From positions 3,898,211 through 3,962,210 of the forward strand of contig CAXIPT010000004.1 in NCBI GenBank assembly GCA_964030475.1: a stretch of 64,000 bases of DNA. Direction: 5' to 3'. Below are positions 1 through 11,971 of this stretch, piece after piece; positions within the stretch are counted from its first letter, which is position 1, and every line of letters starts with the position of its first letter. The notes under the pieces were generated by a model that saw nothing but the letters and a program-made list of their open reading frames with translations, was not told the DNA's origin and ran no database searches. The position numbers and the translations under genes are program-made. The DNA is from Tethya wilhelma. Taxonomy: Eukaryota > Porifera > Demospongiae > Tethyida > Tethyidae.

Positions 1-235
1 AAGAAGAAGAAGAAGAAGAAGAAGAAGATGGAGAAAATTGGAGGTTTGGCATGTTTGTGTTTGGTACCTTAGCGATGGTTTTAGGCCATGTTTTTGGGCT
101 CATTAGAAAGAGAAAGAGCTAAATAGTAGCTTAAGAAGCCTTTTAGTGCCAAGCGCTCAGTTTTTGAAGAGTTATTCGCGTGAATATTTGTATTGCGCTA
201 ATGGGCCATGTACCCAGTACTACCGTACTGGGAAT
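1..235 (-). mobile_element. Family 1 palindrome/foldback element, palindrome half (copy a)
   Basis: In reverse orientation: (AAG)n at 1-30, the conserved body (GAGCCCAAAAACATGG in reverse), and a terminal CCCAGTACTACCGTACTGGG palindrome at 213-232. The hairpin half would lie before the window start. It faces copy b (4452-5466), so 240-4450 is bracketed by inverted copies. Confidence 0.8.
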
Positions 236-604
236 AATAACAATAATTCTGGTTTATGGACCAAATGACATTATGACTATATTTATCTTCATTGGGAATG
301 TCCAAGCTGTTCAGAGTTATACTGCTTTAGTCCCAGGCAAAATTTAAAAAGTCAGAGAATATAGTTCAATATGCATAGCTATCAATGTTGGTATCAAGTA
401 TATGCAGACAGTTTTGAAATCAACTGAGAAAAGTGAATCAGACTCATATACATTGTCAAGTGGCCCCAATGTTTCTCATGCATGCATGTAGTATATACAT
501 GAAGCTAGCTAAAAATTAAACCACATGAGAATCTTCTGATGGCATGCATAGTACTCTTAAGGATTTGCTTTCTTATTGCACACCCACTCACACCCACCCA
601 CAGT

Positions 605-616
605 GAAACACACACA

Positions 617-672
<56 letters not shown>

Positions 673-675
673 TGT
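605..675. repeat. (CA)n microsatellite
   Basis: About 30 CA units with a few interruptions; its reverse frame gives a Val/Cys repeat that is not a protein. Confidence 0.9.
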
Positions 676-944
676 GTACATGTAAAAGAGACATATACAA
701 TTAATGCACCCTGCTGCCTAGTGATAGGTATAAAATTGATGTACTGACATAAATTGAATATTTGGCCCAAGCTCTTCTCTTCCTTTCAAATTTTATACAG
801 TATAAAAATTTCTTCAGACATAGACACTGAGCGCCCTAAGGCCTGATCTGTGTGTGAAGTAGGCCACAAAAAAACAAACCAGTATCTACAGACCACTGAG
901 GCTCACTCGTGGCATTATTGTGCCAGATGGCCTTGGAAAAAGTT

Positions 945-1876
945 AAGGTAAGACGGGGTAATTCGGGACGCGGGGTAATTTGGGCCACTTTAGGGTTGTA
1001 CCTCCTCCAGGCTGAAAACAAGAAAAGCTACCAGGATGGTTTGGTGTCACATTTATAGGGACAACACCCTAGCTACAGACTCACACTGGTTGCAACTCTG
1101 CTTCGTAGTTAAACAGTTGTTTTTCCTGGATACCTCTTACGCGAAATTGACCGTTTACTGATAAAAAACATTACAACTACTAAGCATTCGACCAAAAGAG
1201 TTTCTACATATAATACATTATCTTCTCTACCTGATACCACAAATTTATGTTCATAGCTACTGCACACGAAGAGTTAGCAGCATCAAAAGCAAGCACATCC
1301 ATAGAAAGTGGGCCGGGCTGTTAGGGAGAATCAGCTATTATTCCTCTCCACCATATGATACAGCTCTACAATCTCTTCATACATACATCTATAGCTTAAT
1401 TTCATCTTCTTACACATATTCTGGTACTAAATGACAAAATTATAAGGATAGAATCACATACACAGCACTTTTAATAATATTTTTCTATTAATTTCTGTAT
1501 ACTTCCAATAAACTCGGCCACATGATGAAGATGAATTTGTTTCAAGCTCGACTTTCAGTCCAGGTAAATTGAAGGGAGTCTGAAGTGCCTGATTCTTCAT
1601 TTTCACTGCTTTGAATCACTCCAATCCTGACAAATGGCATGCGTCCCAAATTACCCCGCACGCTTATTATTTCACTAAATTAGAGGGCGGTTAGTTAAAC
1701 TGCTCACTGCACACAAAGTACTAGGCCCAGCAACTTCAGGTTTGCATTTCTAAAACTAGATACATTATAGTTTAGTTCTGCAGTATTAGTTTCCAGATAA
1801 GTCTGCTACTGCCAAAATAACACTAGACATAAATTGGAAGACCGAAAGAGTGTCCCAAATTACCCCGTTTTACCTT
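945..1876. mobile_element. TIR element with GGGGTAATT ends, 932 bp
   Basis: Left end AAGGTAAGACGGGGTAATT, right end AATTACCCCGTTTTACCTT. A second internal GTCCCAAATTACCCCGC lies at 1645. No TSD is clear. Ends resemble those of 50669-51444. Confidence 0.7.
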
Positions 1877-3326
1877 AGTAAGCTTACATTAGCAGTAGAA
1901 CAGAATTCTTTACTTACCCTATTAGCAATCCATTCTTTTCAGCTATGCTTCAGATTCCTGTGCACATTTACATCATCAATCGAGCTTGACATCTATGGTT
2001 CAGATTTTTTGATATTAATTTTTCTAAGTAAAATGCCGTACTCACAGGGTTAATCGCGGGTCAAAGGTTGCGGGGCTTCTCGTTGCATAGTGGGATTCTA
2101 TAAAAATGCATTAATTTGGACCAGCCCCGCCCACTAAATCACGTGATGCTCAAAGTTAGCGTATGCAAAGAAACTGCAGTGAAAAATATTTATACCAAGT
2201 TTGAAAGGTTAGAATTCAACCAGTAAAAAAAATAATATCCTTAATCAAACTTTTACATAGCAAAAATGGCTACTACCTGAGTAGTCTTTGCTTGTTTGTT
2301 TTTGGATTCTCAATTGTGCCAGGCACATTCTTCTGACACAGTTCCCTTTGTGCTTCCATCATGATTGAGAAGGCATTAACCTATTCACAAATGACATGTA
2401 TTAAAATTTTTGTATGTTTTAAAGACTCATTCACTGTGAAATACTAGGTCTACCTGTCCAACTCGCAGGTTCCCTGCTGGATGTTCAACAGCAAATTTGA
2501 CAAATGAACCAAACACAGCCGTTACTTCAGTAATGACCATCATTGATCACGATAATCTTTAGTCTTCCCCACGAAGACTTGAGCGAGGTCATGTTCATTT
2601 GCCGGGAACTCAGATATCCTTGATCTCAACTGTACATCCCTTGAAATGTCAAAGATGGGGGATGAACAGGAGCAATCTGCCAAGGAAGCAAAGTACGCTT
2701 GCTTCTTTGGTTGAAAACTGTAAAGTTGATAATACTCATGCTCAGCTAGTTTACTTGCTGCTGCCTCGTGTTACAGTTTTACTTCCACTGGGTGGGGTTT
2801 ACAGTCAATAATGGATTACGTCATCTGTAATGGTCAAATTAATGCAACACAAAAAATTGATGTGGGCGGGACAGCAGAAACAAGTTTGCTACAAACAGTG
2901 GCCTAATAAACTTGACAATGTCTTTGTAAACAATCACACATTGACTGCAATTCCCCTCCCTAAGGATGGTACTTGTCTACAAAGTTTTGTAATTGGAAAA
3001 TACCAAACAAAAATACTCATACACATTAATTAAAAAAAAAACACAATAGAACACAATATTGAGTCAAAATTCTTATGAAAACAATTTCATTGGCCAGCAC
3101 TTGAATGAGCGGCCAAGGACCTTGTTACTGGTCCTTTTCGGTGGAAAGAAATGGTAGGAGGTGGCAGTTGTGCAGAAACAGCAACAGCTTTACATACTTT
3201 TTCGTGTAGTCTAGTTGTAAGTCATACCCATTTATGAATTTCAGTGTTTGTAGGAGTAGTAGCTTTAATCTGGTATAGCGTTTGTCAGTATAACATGGTC
3301 CCTGCCAGCGAATTCCCTTGACTTCC
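1877..3326. other. Gene-free stretch
   Basis: No gene, domain or repeat partner recognised; short frames here (e.g. 2599-2811, 2830-3033) have no codon pattern or splice context. Confidence 0.5.
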
Positions 3327-3600
3327 TTAAAATAACAAACAACTCAGAACAATAATCATCTGCGTCTGGATACCCCCGTATAATATTATGTGGATGGCAA
3401 CTGGTTCAATGGTAGGCTGGTGGGGAGCCATTGATTCTGACCATACATGCAAGGGACTCTCCTTTGTAGAGGCTTGAACAACTGAACGATATGTTAACAG
3501 GAGCATGGGTAATGTTGATCCCACTTAGTAGCGTTCTTCTCGTTACAATTTGCATGCTATCATGGCCTGCGCAGTTACGAATCAAATCATCTGCAAAGTG
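3327..3600 (-). mobile_element. Ty3/Gypsy-like integrase C-terminal remnant
   Basis: The minus-strand frame has STLPMLLLTYRSVVQASTKE followed by SPLHVW, the pattern found after the integrase catalytic core in Ty3/Gypsy Pol. The preceding part is out of frame and the rest of Pol and both LTRs are absent. Confidence 0.6.
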
Positions 3601-3734
3601 CTATATAGAAATGTCAATGTTAAAAGATTATCTCATAATAATTTATTATAATTATTATTATCTTTTAATATTTGACACCCTTTACTGTATTGCCGTTTAC
3701 CTTAAATTTCTGGCAAGGGTTGTCATGTGTAGTA

Positions 3735-3850
3735 TAGTACATGAACAAAAATGCAATAGGTACAATAACAGTATAGAGACTATCTTTTATTCAGCAAATT
3801 GTATAGACTTTGATATCAATGATGTCACTATCGAACACATAATTTAGCAA
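3735..3850. repeat. Dispersed repeat F, copy 1
   Basis: CAATAGGTACAATAACAG, TATAGAGACT and TTGTATAGACTTTGATATC recur at 5930-6035. Confidence 0.6.
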
Positions 3851-3984
3851 CTTAAACTTCCACAAAATTAACCCTTTGAGTGCACACTAATAATTTAATA
3901 ATTTCACTGCTAACGCGTAATGTGCAATAATGCGCAAATGCAGTTGCATATATAGACAAGTTTTAGCTTGATTTTTGCAAGCTA

Positions 3985-4260
3985 AGCAATTACTACTGAA
4001 CTTTAAACTCTATATACGAATAGGTAAGGAACTCACTAGTAGTATACTCAAGTTAAAGCTAGAGATGTGGCATTGCAGTTTACAATGAATTGCTAATAGT
4101 CACGATCATCACGATTGGGATGATTGGTTTTAGAGCAACGTTTTCTCCACAGCCTATTAGAGAACAAGCTTAAAACTTACAGTGTAGATGCAGGGATAGT
4201 TAGGCTATATAGGCATAGCATCGCTTTTGAAAGCTTGGTTAGCAAACTAGAAAAAAGCCT
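3985..4260. repeat. Dispersed repeat G, copy 1
   Basis: GAACTTTAAACT, AGTCACGATC, GATGATTGG, AAGCTTAAAACTT, TAGTTAGGCTATATAG and AGCATCGCTTTTG occur in the same order at 60225-60480 inside a STARD7 intron. Confidence 0.55.
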
Positions 4261-4451
4261 TTAAGTTAGATGCCAAGGGATATTAGTGCATCAGACTCTT
4301 GAGGCTTTTTTCTGAGAAAAGCTGGATTGGTGCACTGTTGCTTGCACCATAGTTATTTTTACTATTGCTCAGTTCCATCATGAAATGAACTTTCTCTAGC
4401 TACTACTATAAAAGGACTACAAAAAGAAAGGCATAGCTAATCATTGAGTGT

Positions 4452-5466
4452 ATTCCCAGTACGATAGTACTGGGTACACAGAAATGGCACGGATGGCCCA
4501 TTAGCGCAATACAAATATTCACACAAATAACTGCAAAAACTGAGCGCTTAGCACTAGAAGGCTTCTAAAGCTACTATTTAGCTCTTTCTCTTTCTAATGA
4601 GCCCAAAAACATGGCCTAAAAACATCGCTAAAGTAACAAACACAAACATGCCAAACCTCCAATTTTCTCCATCTTCTTATTCTTGTTTTTCTTCTTCTTT
4701 TTCTATCTTGGCTCAACTTTTCTCAGAGACTGTCCACTTTAGAAGCTGATTCTTGAATGAATGAACTTGGTTTCTTCCGGTATACAGTCGCTTTTGCTAT
4801 CATCGGTTCTGAGTAGCTAGATACAAGGCGAAAAGTGCCTCCTCCATATGGGCTCTACACTCATGCATAATTCATTAGCTTCTAGAACATTTGAATTGAC
4901 GACCCTTTCCACACACAAAAGTGTGCATTATTTGGAATTAAATGCACTGAAGCTTAAAGTCTTTTGTGATACCTGGTTGCTCTTCTTAAGAGATGAATCA
5001 GGACTTTGATTATCTTAACATAATATAGAAAGACAAGTAAATCTTATGATACAGCTCCTGCCTCCAAATGACTGAGATGTGTGTTTCACTTCAGTATCAA
5101 GTAGGCTACACACTTGTGACCGTCTTCAAGTACCAGCTCCTACTAGCTCAGTAGCTAGCTACACACACCAACTCAAATGTAATTTGTAGAAATATGGAAA
5201 AATGAGAACAAGTAAAAAAAAAACATTGGAAATGTAATTAGACACAGGAACGGCAAAATCGTAAAATGAACGCAAACAAGATGGAATGGCTGTTAGAGTG
5301 TGTAAGGAATTCTTCCTGTGGGCAAAATGAGAGACTCAATAAGGAGATTGTTAAATGCAGTCCATACAGGAAGAATTCTGCACACACTCTAACAGCCATT
5401 CCGCGTTCTTTTTATGATTTAGCCATTCCTGTGTCTCATTACATTTCCAATGTTTTTTTTACTTGT
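4452..5466 (+). mobile_element. Family 1 element, complete copy b (hairpin type A)
   Basis: About 1 kb. It starts with CCCAGTACGATAGTACTGGG, then AAATGGCACGGATGGCCC, a CTT-rich tract at 4670-4705, a body lacking coding potential, and a 3' foldback at about 5209-5466. The foldback arms, of about 85-100 bp (ACATTGGAAATGTAAT... against ...ATTACATTTCCAATGT), contain two GGAATGG motifs each. Ends are read by comparison with copies at 8672, 25352 and 40243. Confidence 0.8.
5209..5466 (+). repeat. Foldback hairpin A at the end of family 1 copy b
   Basis: Inverted arms: AAACATTGGAAATGTAAT and GCAAACAAGATGGAATGGC on the left pair with AGCCATTCC and ATTACATTTCCAATGTTT on the right. AGAATTCTTCC/GGAAGAATTC pairs internally and the loop lies around 5325-5365. 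Short open frames inside the hairpin are by-products of the palindrome. Confidence 0.8.
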
Positions 5467-5894
5467 ATATACACTGGCAATGAAATTCGAACGAGCGTAT
5501 ACATATGCTCACCACATTCAGAGGGTTAATATACATGCATATATACACACAGACATACATACATACATATTATGTAAGTGTGGAGAGGTGACACTCAACC
5601 CAATATGGATGTATAGACATGTACTGTATAGCCAGAAATTTTGCAAGTACATTGGTAGGCTTATAATTCTAGGCAGGTGAAACTTTATCAGTATACCATG
5701 CATGTACTAAGTTGAACGTATAAATCCTATACTGATCAAATTTGTTTCTTGTTGAATTTTTTGGCTATATAGTATGCCATACTACCAGTAACAATAGATA
5801 GTATAATGCTCAATAAAATTGAGTGTAATGTACTTATGCTATATCAGCATGCATTAATTGCATGTGCACTGTATTCTTCCTCATTCCTCCTGCA

Positions 5895-6035
5895 AAACAG
5901 AGTTCCCTACAATACAGTACATGAAACATACAATAGGTATAATAACAGTATAGAGACTGTAACAGTCGTTTTGAACACTAATTGTATAGACTTTGATATC
6001 AATGATATCATTAAGGTGCACATAATTATAGTAAC
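5895..6035. repeat. Dispersed repeat F, copy 2
   Basis: Partner of 3735-3850, about 80% similar by eye; overlaps short open frames that I regard as chance. Confidence 0.6.
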
Positions 6036-6120
6036 CTCGATCTGTAAATTATATCATACATATATAATATTATATACATCCATTTATATTGCAGAGAGGT
6101 GACACTCAACCCAATGTGAT

Positions 6121-6262
6121 ACAAGTACAAAAAACATTAGAAATGTAATTCCCAGTACGGTAGTACTGGGTACACAGGAATGGCACGGATGGCCCATTAG
6201 CGCAATACAAATATTCACGCGAATAACTCTGCAAAAACTGAGCGCTTAGCACTATAAGGCTT
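6121..6262 (+). mobile_element. Family 1 element, truncated copy with its extra left end
   Basis: Begins ACAAGTACAAAAAACATTAG, i.e. the same end sequence as the far hairpin arm, followed directly by CCCAGTACGGTAGTACTGGG and the usual body. It is cut at the N at 6263. This copy and 34873 suggest that the full element carries matching termini at both ends. Confidence 0.75.
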
Positions 6263-6639
6263 NATCTGTGAGGGTCAAATTACTGTAGTGGGTGTTCTTA
6301 GTTGTGCTCTGATTTCTCCTGAGAAAGGGATTGATTGGATCATTTTACTGATCGGTTGTGTGTTATAACCTCTTTCTCCCAGTTTTGTTTGGAGTTGGTT
6401 GCATCTAGCATGGTACTTGTGTGGTTCAGAGTTCTTTTGTGGTGGAGAATTTCTCCTTTTGCTACAACCTTTTTAACACTTTGTGGATGGTAGGAGCTAG
6501 CATGAACATTTATTTGTAGGTTTTCAATGGGTTTTGAAGTCCAGTTTTCCTGTTGTTTCAAAGTTTGTACCTTTATAGACCTTTATACCTTTAGTTTGTA
6601 CCTTTATAGACTGTATAGATTTATAGACTGTTGTGTCTA

Positions 6640-7560
6640 GGAAGTCAAGTTGAGTTCATTTACTCAGCTTCTGTTTGGTCACCTTGATTGAGCTGGCCAT
6701 CTCATCTTGTTCTCTATATCCTTCACTTGTTTGTCTAGGTGGTTCTTTACAATTTCAGCGGCCTTTAGGCTTGCTTCTTTATACACTATTTTGAGTTCCT
6801 CCAGCAAAGCTTGAGTCTCTCTGGTGGTTCTGATTTTAGGCCATGTAGGAGGGAGGTTCTCCAAATGTGAGTGCTTCTGTAAGCTATTTCTGTTGTTTTT
6901 TGGCTACTAGGCCTGTTGACGTGAGTTGTTGAATCTCTTCTCCACATTTAGTTCTTCTGTGTCTTCACTGGCTGCTTGAGAAGTTGATGGACTTGTTCCT
7001 TGTATGAAGTCACTAGTGAGTGATAGGTTGTTTTCCCTCTTGTCTGTGGAGTAATCGATTGGTTTGGGGGTGCCCTTTGCTTCTTTTCCTTTCCTTTGTT
7101 TCAGTTATTGAGTATCCTCTCTTGTTGCATGCTCTTGATTCTTAGATATTGAAAAGCTTACTATAATGGCTCCTTCTATTGTATCAGCAACGATAGTGTT
7201 CTGCAATCATCATTGCCTGATATGCCCAGAGTTCTTTGGCTTTCTCTGGGTAGAGACAGCTGCCGCAAACAGGCAAAAGCAATGAACTCAGGATATCTGG
7301 CACTTTCATATGACTGGACCACTGCCCAAAATGTGGGTAAGAAAAGTCACTTTCCATGTCAACTCTCCTCCTCTCCACATTGATATTGTCTTTTAGAAGC
7401 TCCACCATTACCATATCCCCATGACAATTCCTCTTCACCAACTTTACTGGGATCACATGGTACAGGCCTCAACGCGAAGGGTAGGTCTTGGTGCTCTTGC
7501 ACTTCCACCTTCTCACTATCACCACCACAATCAATCAGCCTCAAAGCTCGATAGGCTGAG
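6640..7560 (-). mobile_element. Degenerate retroelement-like coding remnant
   Basis: On the minus strand two overlapping frames (from 7544 and 7456) read into VPDILSSLLLPV and YPEKAKELWAYQAMMIAEH, a pattern I associate with the coding region before the nucleic-acid-binding part of invertebrate retroelements. A third frame (6679-6864) is rich in charged helices (ETQALLEELKIVYKEASLKA). Frameshifts and stops separate them. The exact family is uncertain. Confidence 0.4.
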
Positions 7561-7599
7561 CCATTCCTTAATAATAAAGACCTGTGTCCAATTATAAGT

Positions 7600-8060
7600 T
7601 AAAAGCTTTAGTACTCCCACTTATCGCCTTACAACTTTACCAATAACTTAGTCCTACCAATGATGTCAACCCTCCAAACACTTCACACAGTTGTCATCCA
7701 GCACGTAATCAAGGCACACTCTAAAGGAAACTCAGCAGTCATCAAAAGTCCAGCATGCAATCAAGGCACACTCTAAAAAGAAACTCAGGGGTCATTCTTT
7801 TTCTGCTTCACTTATCAATTCTCTATTCCACTATGCTCACTTCTAATGTCTCCCAATGGTATCAACCATCCAAGCAATTGCTCCATTATGATCAAATGTG
7901 TATTCAAGGGGAACTCCAAGAGGATAGGCTGGAGCCTTTGCTCCACCTATCATGAGTCCTAGCTAGCTTTGTCAAAATGTTACCACTGTACTCGTTTCAA
8001 AAGTCTACCAATGATGTCAACCCTCAAATCACATCCGCCTATCAGGTCCAATCGAAGGTC
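7600..8060. repeat. Imperfect tandem units around GATGTCAACCCTCC
   Basis: CCAATGATGTCAACCCTC occurs at 7656 and 8009, a looser copy near 7855, and a ~55-bp direct duplication (TCCAGCACGTAATCAAGGC / TCCAGCATGCAATCAAGGC) at 7696-7795. No gene recognised. Confidence 0.45.
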
Positions 8061-8119
8061 ATGTAAGACTTTTCTTGTCTTCTTTTTCTTGATTCTGAAG
8101 GTAGTGTGACACCCACTTT

Positions 8120-8663
8120 GTTGAGGTTTGTATGGCGTTGACCAGACTTGGACCATGATTGTAATTTGCTATAATATCAACATAGTACTGTTCCAAGTAA
8201 AACAAGCCTTCACTATTGCATGTAGTGTAATGAGAGCTTTCAAACAATACCCACTTTGTTGTGGTTTGTATGACGTTGACCTGTCTTGGATCATAATTGT
8301 AAATTTGACAATACACAATGTAATTTGGTTGATTATCAACACAGTATGAAAGCAATTCTGTATCTCAAATTTTTTATTAAAACCTGACAATCTATGTATC
8401 ATTTGAAAACTCTATTCATGCTGATTACAATGGCGGAAGTTTGAATTTGTATGATAAATCACTATTCTACGATAAGCAAGATTATCTAGTTGATGTAAAA
8501 AAGGCTACAAAAGTATTGGAGTCTGCAAGGGTCAAGTGATACTGTAGCCTTCACTATTGCATTCAGTGTAATGAAAGCTTTCAGATGATACCCACTTTGT
8601 TGTGGTTTGTATGACGTTGACCAATGATTGAAAATTTAACAATACACAATTCCCAGTACTGGG
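8120..8663. repeat. Dispersed repeat D, copy 1, with internal tandem units
   Basis: Three partial units share CCCACTTTGTTGTGGTTTG and GACGTTGACC. The block GCTGATTACAATGGC ... TGGAGTCTGCAAGGG is nearly identical to 12210-12580. It runs straight into the palindrome of a family 1 copy, as does copy 2. Confidence 0.7.
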
Positions 8664-8671
8664 TATGATGT

Positions 8672-10044
8672 ATTCCCAGTACGGTAGTACTGGGTACATA
8701 GGAATAGCACGGATGGCCCATTAGCGCTATACAAATATTCACGCAAATAACTCTGCAAAAACTGAGCACTTGGCTCTAAAAGGCTTCTTAAGCTACTATT
8801 TAGCTCTTTTTTTTTCTAATGAGCCCAAAAACATGGCCTAAAACCATCGCTGAAGTACCCAACTAAAGTATGCCAAACCTCTAATTTTCTTCTTCTTCTT
8901 CTTATCTTCTCACACTATATCTCAAAGACCATTCACTTTTAGAAGCTGATTCTTGAACGAACAAACTTGGTTTCTTTGTCTTCAATCGCTTGTGCTTTTC
9001 TTTTGAGTAGCTAGATACAAGGCGAAAAGCGCCTCTCCATATGGCGCCGCCATTAATTTCTAAACTCATGCATTATTCATAAGCTAGCTAGCCTAATGAC
9101 CCTTTCCACATTCAAGTCAGTGGCGGATCCAGGGGGGGGGTTCAAGGGTTCCACAGAACCCCCCTTTCAGCTGAGATCTCGCATTATAATTAATTGTGCA
9201 GATTGGAAAAGGTCAAGATGGAACCTCCTTTCAACTTAAAAATACTAAAAGCAACTCAGAATCACGCTGAATATTAGTCTTTTGTGAAAAATATAGAGTT
9301 TCTGTCTCTTTCTTGCCGTTTTTTCTTCCATTCAGGCTTTTTTGGCAAAATTTTAGCTGCACGAGCGCTAAAGGGGCGGGGCTGTTGCGACCGGAAGTGG
9401 GCATGGCCAGGTAAAAATTTTTCGCGCGCTCTGCGCGCATTGATTAGAACCCCCCTATTCAATTTCCTAGATCCGCCACTGCAAGTGCGCGTTACTTGGA
9501 ATCTATTGCAATCATGCAGTGCACCCAAGTTCTGTCCTAGATCCTATCCTCTCGTTCTCTGTGTTCGGTTCTTCAGTAGAAAAGTCAATAGCTAGCAAGA
9601 CACACATGTACAAATTACGTTGCCTGCTTGGAGGTTTAGATTTTCAGCTGTCTGAAAGGCCGCATCGACCGTCAAGGTGGGCTATCACAAGTTGCCAGGC
9701 AAGTTCTCTGCTCAGCCTGAAAACTATATTTCACTGATAATATAAACAATTATTCGAAAAAAAATAGAACAAACAAGTACAAAAATCATTAGAAATGTAA
9801 ATCAAACATAGGAATGGCCAAATTGTAAAAAAGCGAGCAAACAAGATAGGAATGGTTGTCAGATTGAGCAAGTTCATTCCTGTGTCTACAATGTCATTGA
9901 GCTCAGTAGGGATATGAACATAGGTGACACAGTGAAATGAACTCCTCGCTCGATCTGACAACCATTTCTATCTTGTTTGCTCGCTTTTTTACAATTTGGC
10001 CATTCCTATGTTTGATTTACATTTCTAATGTTTTTTGTACTTGT
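8672..10044 (+). mobile_element. Family 1 element, complete copy (hairpin type B), carrying a nested insertion
   Basis: CCCAGTACGGTAGTACTGGG, AGGAATAGCACGGATGGCCC, CTT tract at 8890-8912, body, then a type B hairpin at about 9771-10044 (ACAAGTACAAAAATCATTAG ... TAATGTTTTTTGTACTTGT). Subtracting the 364-bp insertion at 9118-9481 leaves about 1 kb, equal to the other copies. A second, incomplete copy starts within a few bases of its end. Confidence 0.8.
9118..9481 (+). mobile_element. CAGTGGCG-ended TIR element with 5-bp TSD (subfamily GGATCCAG)
   Basis: 364 bp. TIR CAGTGGCGGATCCAG / CTAGATCCGCCACTG, TSD CAAGT at 9113-9117 and 9482-9486. The empty site is visible in family 1 copy 40243 (GGCAAGTGTGCG). 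No transposase. TIR starting CAG and a 5-bp TSD resemble the hAT5 group (inference). Confidence 0.85.
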
Positions 10045-10243
10045 GTATACATAGGAATGGTATGGAGCTCTTAGCTCTTTCTCTTTCTAATGAGCCCAAA
10101 AACTTGGCCTAAAACTATCGCTAAAGTGTTAAACTAAAATATGCCAAACCTCCAATTTCCTCTACCTTCTTCTTCTTCCTTGCACCCAGTTTTCTCTGAG
10201 AGTGCTCACCAACTCTGGCAAGTTAAGGACCGGCTCCCTAATT

Positions 10244-10792
10244 AAGGAAAACTTATTCAAACTAAGAATATCTTTATTATTTAACATGCTCTCACCATGG
10301 TAACGCATGTGAATGATGCTCCGAACATCCTTAATGATTTGCCCTGGTTACCAGAGTCACATGACCAATCTCATTATGAATATTTGTGAATTAAAATTCT
10401 GGAAATGATATGCAGTTGCCATGGCAACCAAAAAATTTTATGTGAAATCTTACTATATTTTTATTCATTAATATGTTGCCATGGAGAGATATGCAGCACT
10501 TTCCATTTAATGCACACTAAAATTTACTGACATGTCCTAGCTGTAGCTCTCAATGGCAACATGAATTAATAAAAATATAGTACAAGAATCAGTGAAAAAT
10601 TTTTGGTTGCCATGGTAACTCCACAGGATTTTAATTGAAGATATTTTCATGAATATTCATAATGAGATTGGTCATGTGACTCTGGTAACCAGGACAAATC
10701 ATTAAGGATGTTCAGAGCATCATTCACATGCGTTACCATGGTAAGAGCATGTTAATTGATAAAGATATTCTTAGTTTGAATAATTTTTCCTT
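10244..10792. mobile_element. 549-bp foldback element with CCATGG/GTTACC motifs
   Basis: Arms of about 260 bp: AAGGAAAACTTATTCAAAC ... GGTAACCAGAGTCACATGACC pairs with GGTCATGTGACTCTGG ... GTTTGAATAATTTTTCC. Repeated GTTGCCATGGCAACC-like words lie in both arms. It sits inside a degenerate family 1 copy. No coding capacity. Confidence 0.8.
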
Positions 10793-10952
10793 CTTGCAGA
10801 AAAGTTGCAAGATATACAAGACCTTCTCGGTACTGTAAGCCATTGATTTCTGTACTTATGAACTCAGAAAATCAAGTCAACGACCCATAGAAGTGTGTGT
10901 TATTTAGAATTTATGTATAAGTACAGATTCTGCTATTCCCACTACTACTACT

Positions 10953-11326
10953 CAGGGGCGTAGCCAGGATTTAGAGTAAGGGGGTGCTAAAACTGTGCGC
11001 GCGGAGCGCGCCGAAAATTTTAGGGTGCCACGCCCACTTTTGGATCACGTGATCGATATCCTGACCTTTGAACTATTGCTGGAAGCAAGCTGCTGAGCGC
11101 TTTCGATCGACCTAGCGTGAATTAAACGGTTCTGAAGTTTGTTTATCAAGAGCTCAGACATAGATGAGCTTGGAAAATAGCTTCAAGCAACAAACATGTA
11201 AGAAATAGAGATTTTTAAAGGCTTGATTACTGATTAATAAATCCAATTATTAATGGTTTTTGCGCTTCCGCTCAGTGGCAAAGGGGGTGCTCGAGCACCC
11301 TGAGCACCCCCCTGGCTACGCCCCTG
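10953..11326 (-). mobile_element. CAGTGGCG-ended TIR element, 374-bp copy
   Basis: Ends CAGGGGCGTAGCCAGG and CTGGCTACGCCCCTG. It aligns as reverse complement with 23767-24140 and has the same length. Flanks are (ACT)n, so the duplication length is ambiguous. GC-rich inner palindrome GCGCGCGGAGCGCGC near 10999. Confidence 0.85.
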
Positions 11327-11345
11327 ACTACTGGATACAAAACTC

Positions 11346-11971
11346 TAGCCTCGTCCCCAGGCTCCCCTTTGGCCTTTCACTCACGGAAAGGAGAAGGGGA
11401 GCCTGGTATCCGAAATCACATGCATGACCGTCAATCGTTGCCAAAGAGCAAATACGTGGGCGCGGCGGTTAGATAAATGACGTCAAACTCTTTGTTCTGC
11501 GCACACAGCAATATTCGTGATCGCTGAGCGCTACAAGCAGCTTCAAAACTTACAAAGAAGGGTAGTCGCTAGTAATTTATCATCTATTAGTAGTCTACAG
11601 TTATAGAATATAACTTACTGATTCTCTAGACTACCAAAATTGGATGAAAGATGGGCTGAGCCGCTCGCTCGAACGTTTCGAGATGCCAGGATGCCAGCAG
11701 GGCTAGTTCTGTCCGTGCAGTTACTGTTTAGCAAAGTTCACTCTGTAGACCCTAAAAATAATACTTTTACACTATCCGCTTACTGTTTCTATCTGACAAA
11801 AACACAAAATCTACTGTACATTTCATTTTGCCATACTAGCCTCACGTGGCAAGAAGCATTATAACGTTGGCAGAGTCATTGACCGCACTACATTATGCCC
11901 ACGCGCAGTTTTCACCGTTCTACCCTGTTCTATCCCCACGTGATCTCAGATACCAGCTGGGGACGAGGCTA
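11346..11971. mobile_element. TIR element ending TAGCCTCGTCCCCAG, 626 bp
   Basis: TAGCCTCGTCCCCAGGC and CAGCTGGGGACGAGGCTA. The left end holds a hairpin (GGCTCCCCTTT ... GAAGGGGAGCC, 11359-11402). A short frame at 11640-11864 has no recognisable domain. A related CTGGGTACGAGGCTA end lies at 16013-16028. Confidence 0.7.

Noticed and set aside
588..770. Open frame with Val/Cys repeat
   Set aside because: It is the translation of a (CA)n microsatellite on the reverse strand.
8059..8402. Overlapping open frames on both strands
   Set aside because: Lie in tandem units of repeat D; both strands are open by composition and no domain is visible.
9231..9595. Three overlapping open frames including one of 103 codons
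   Set aside because: They fall in and across the border of the 364-bp TIR element at 9118-9481.
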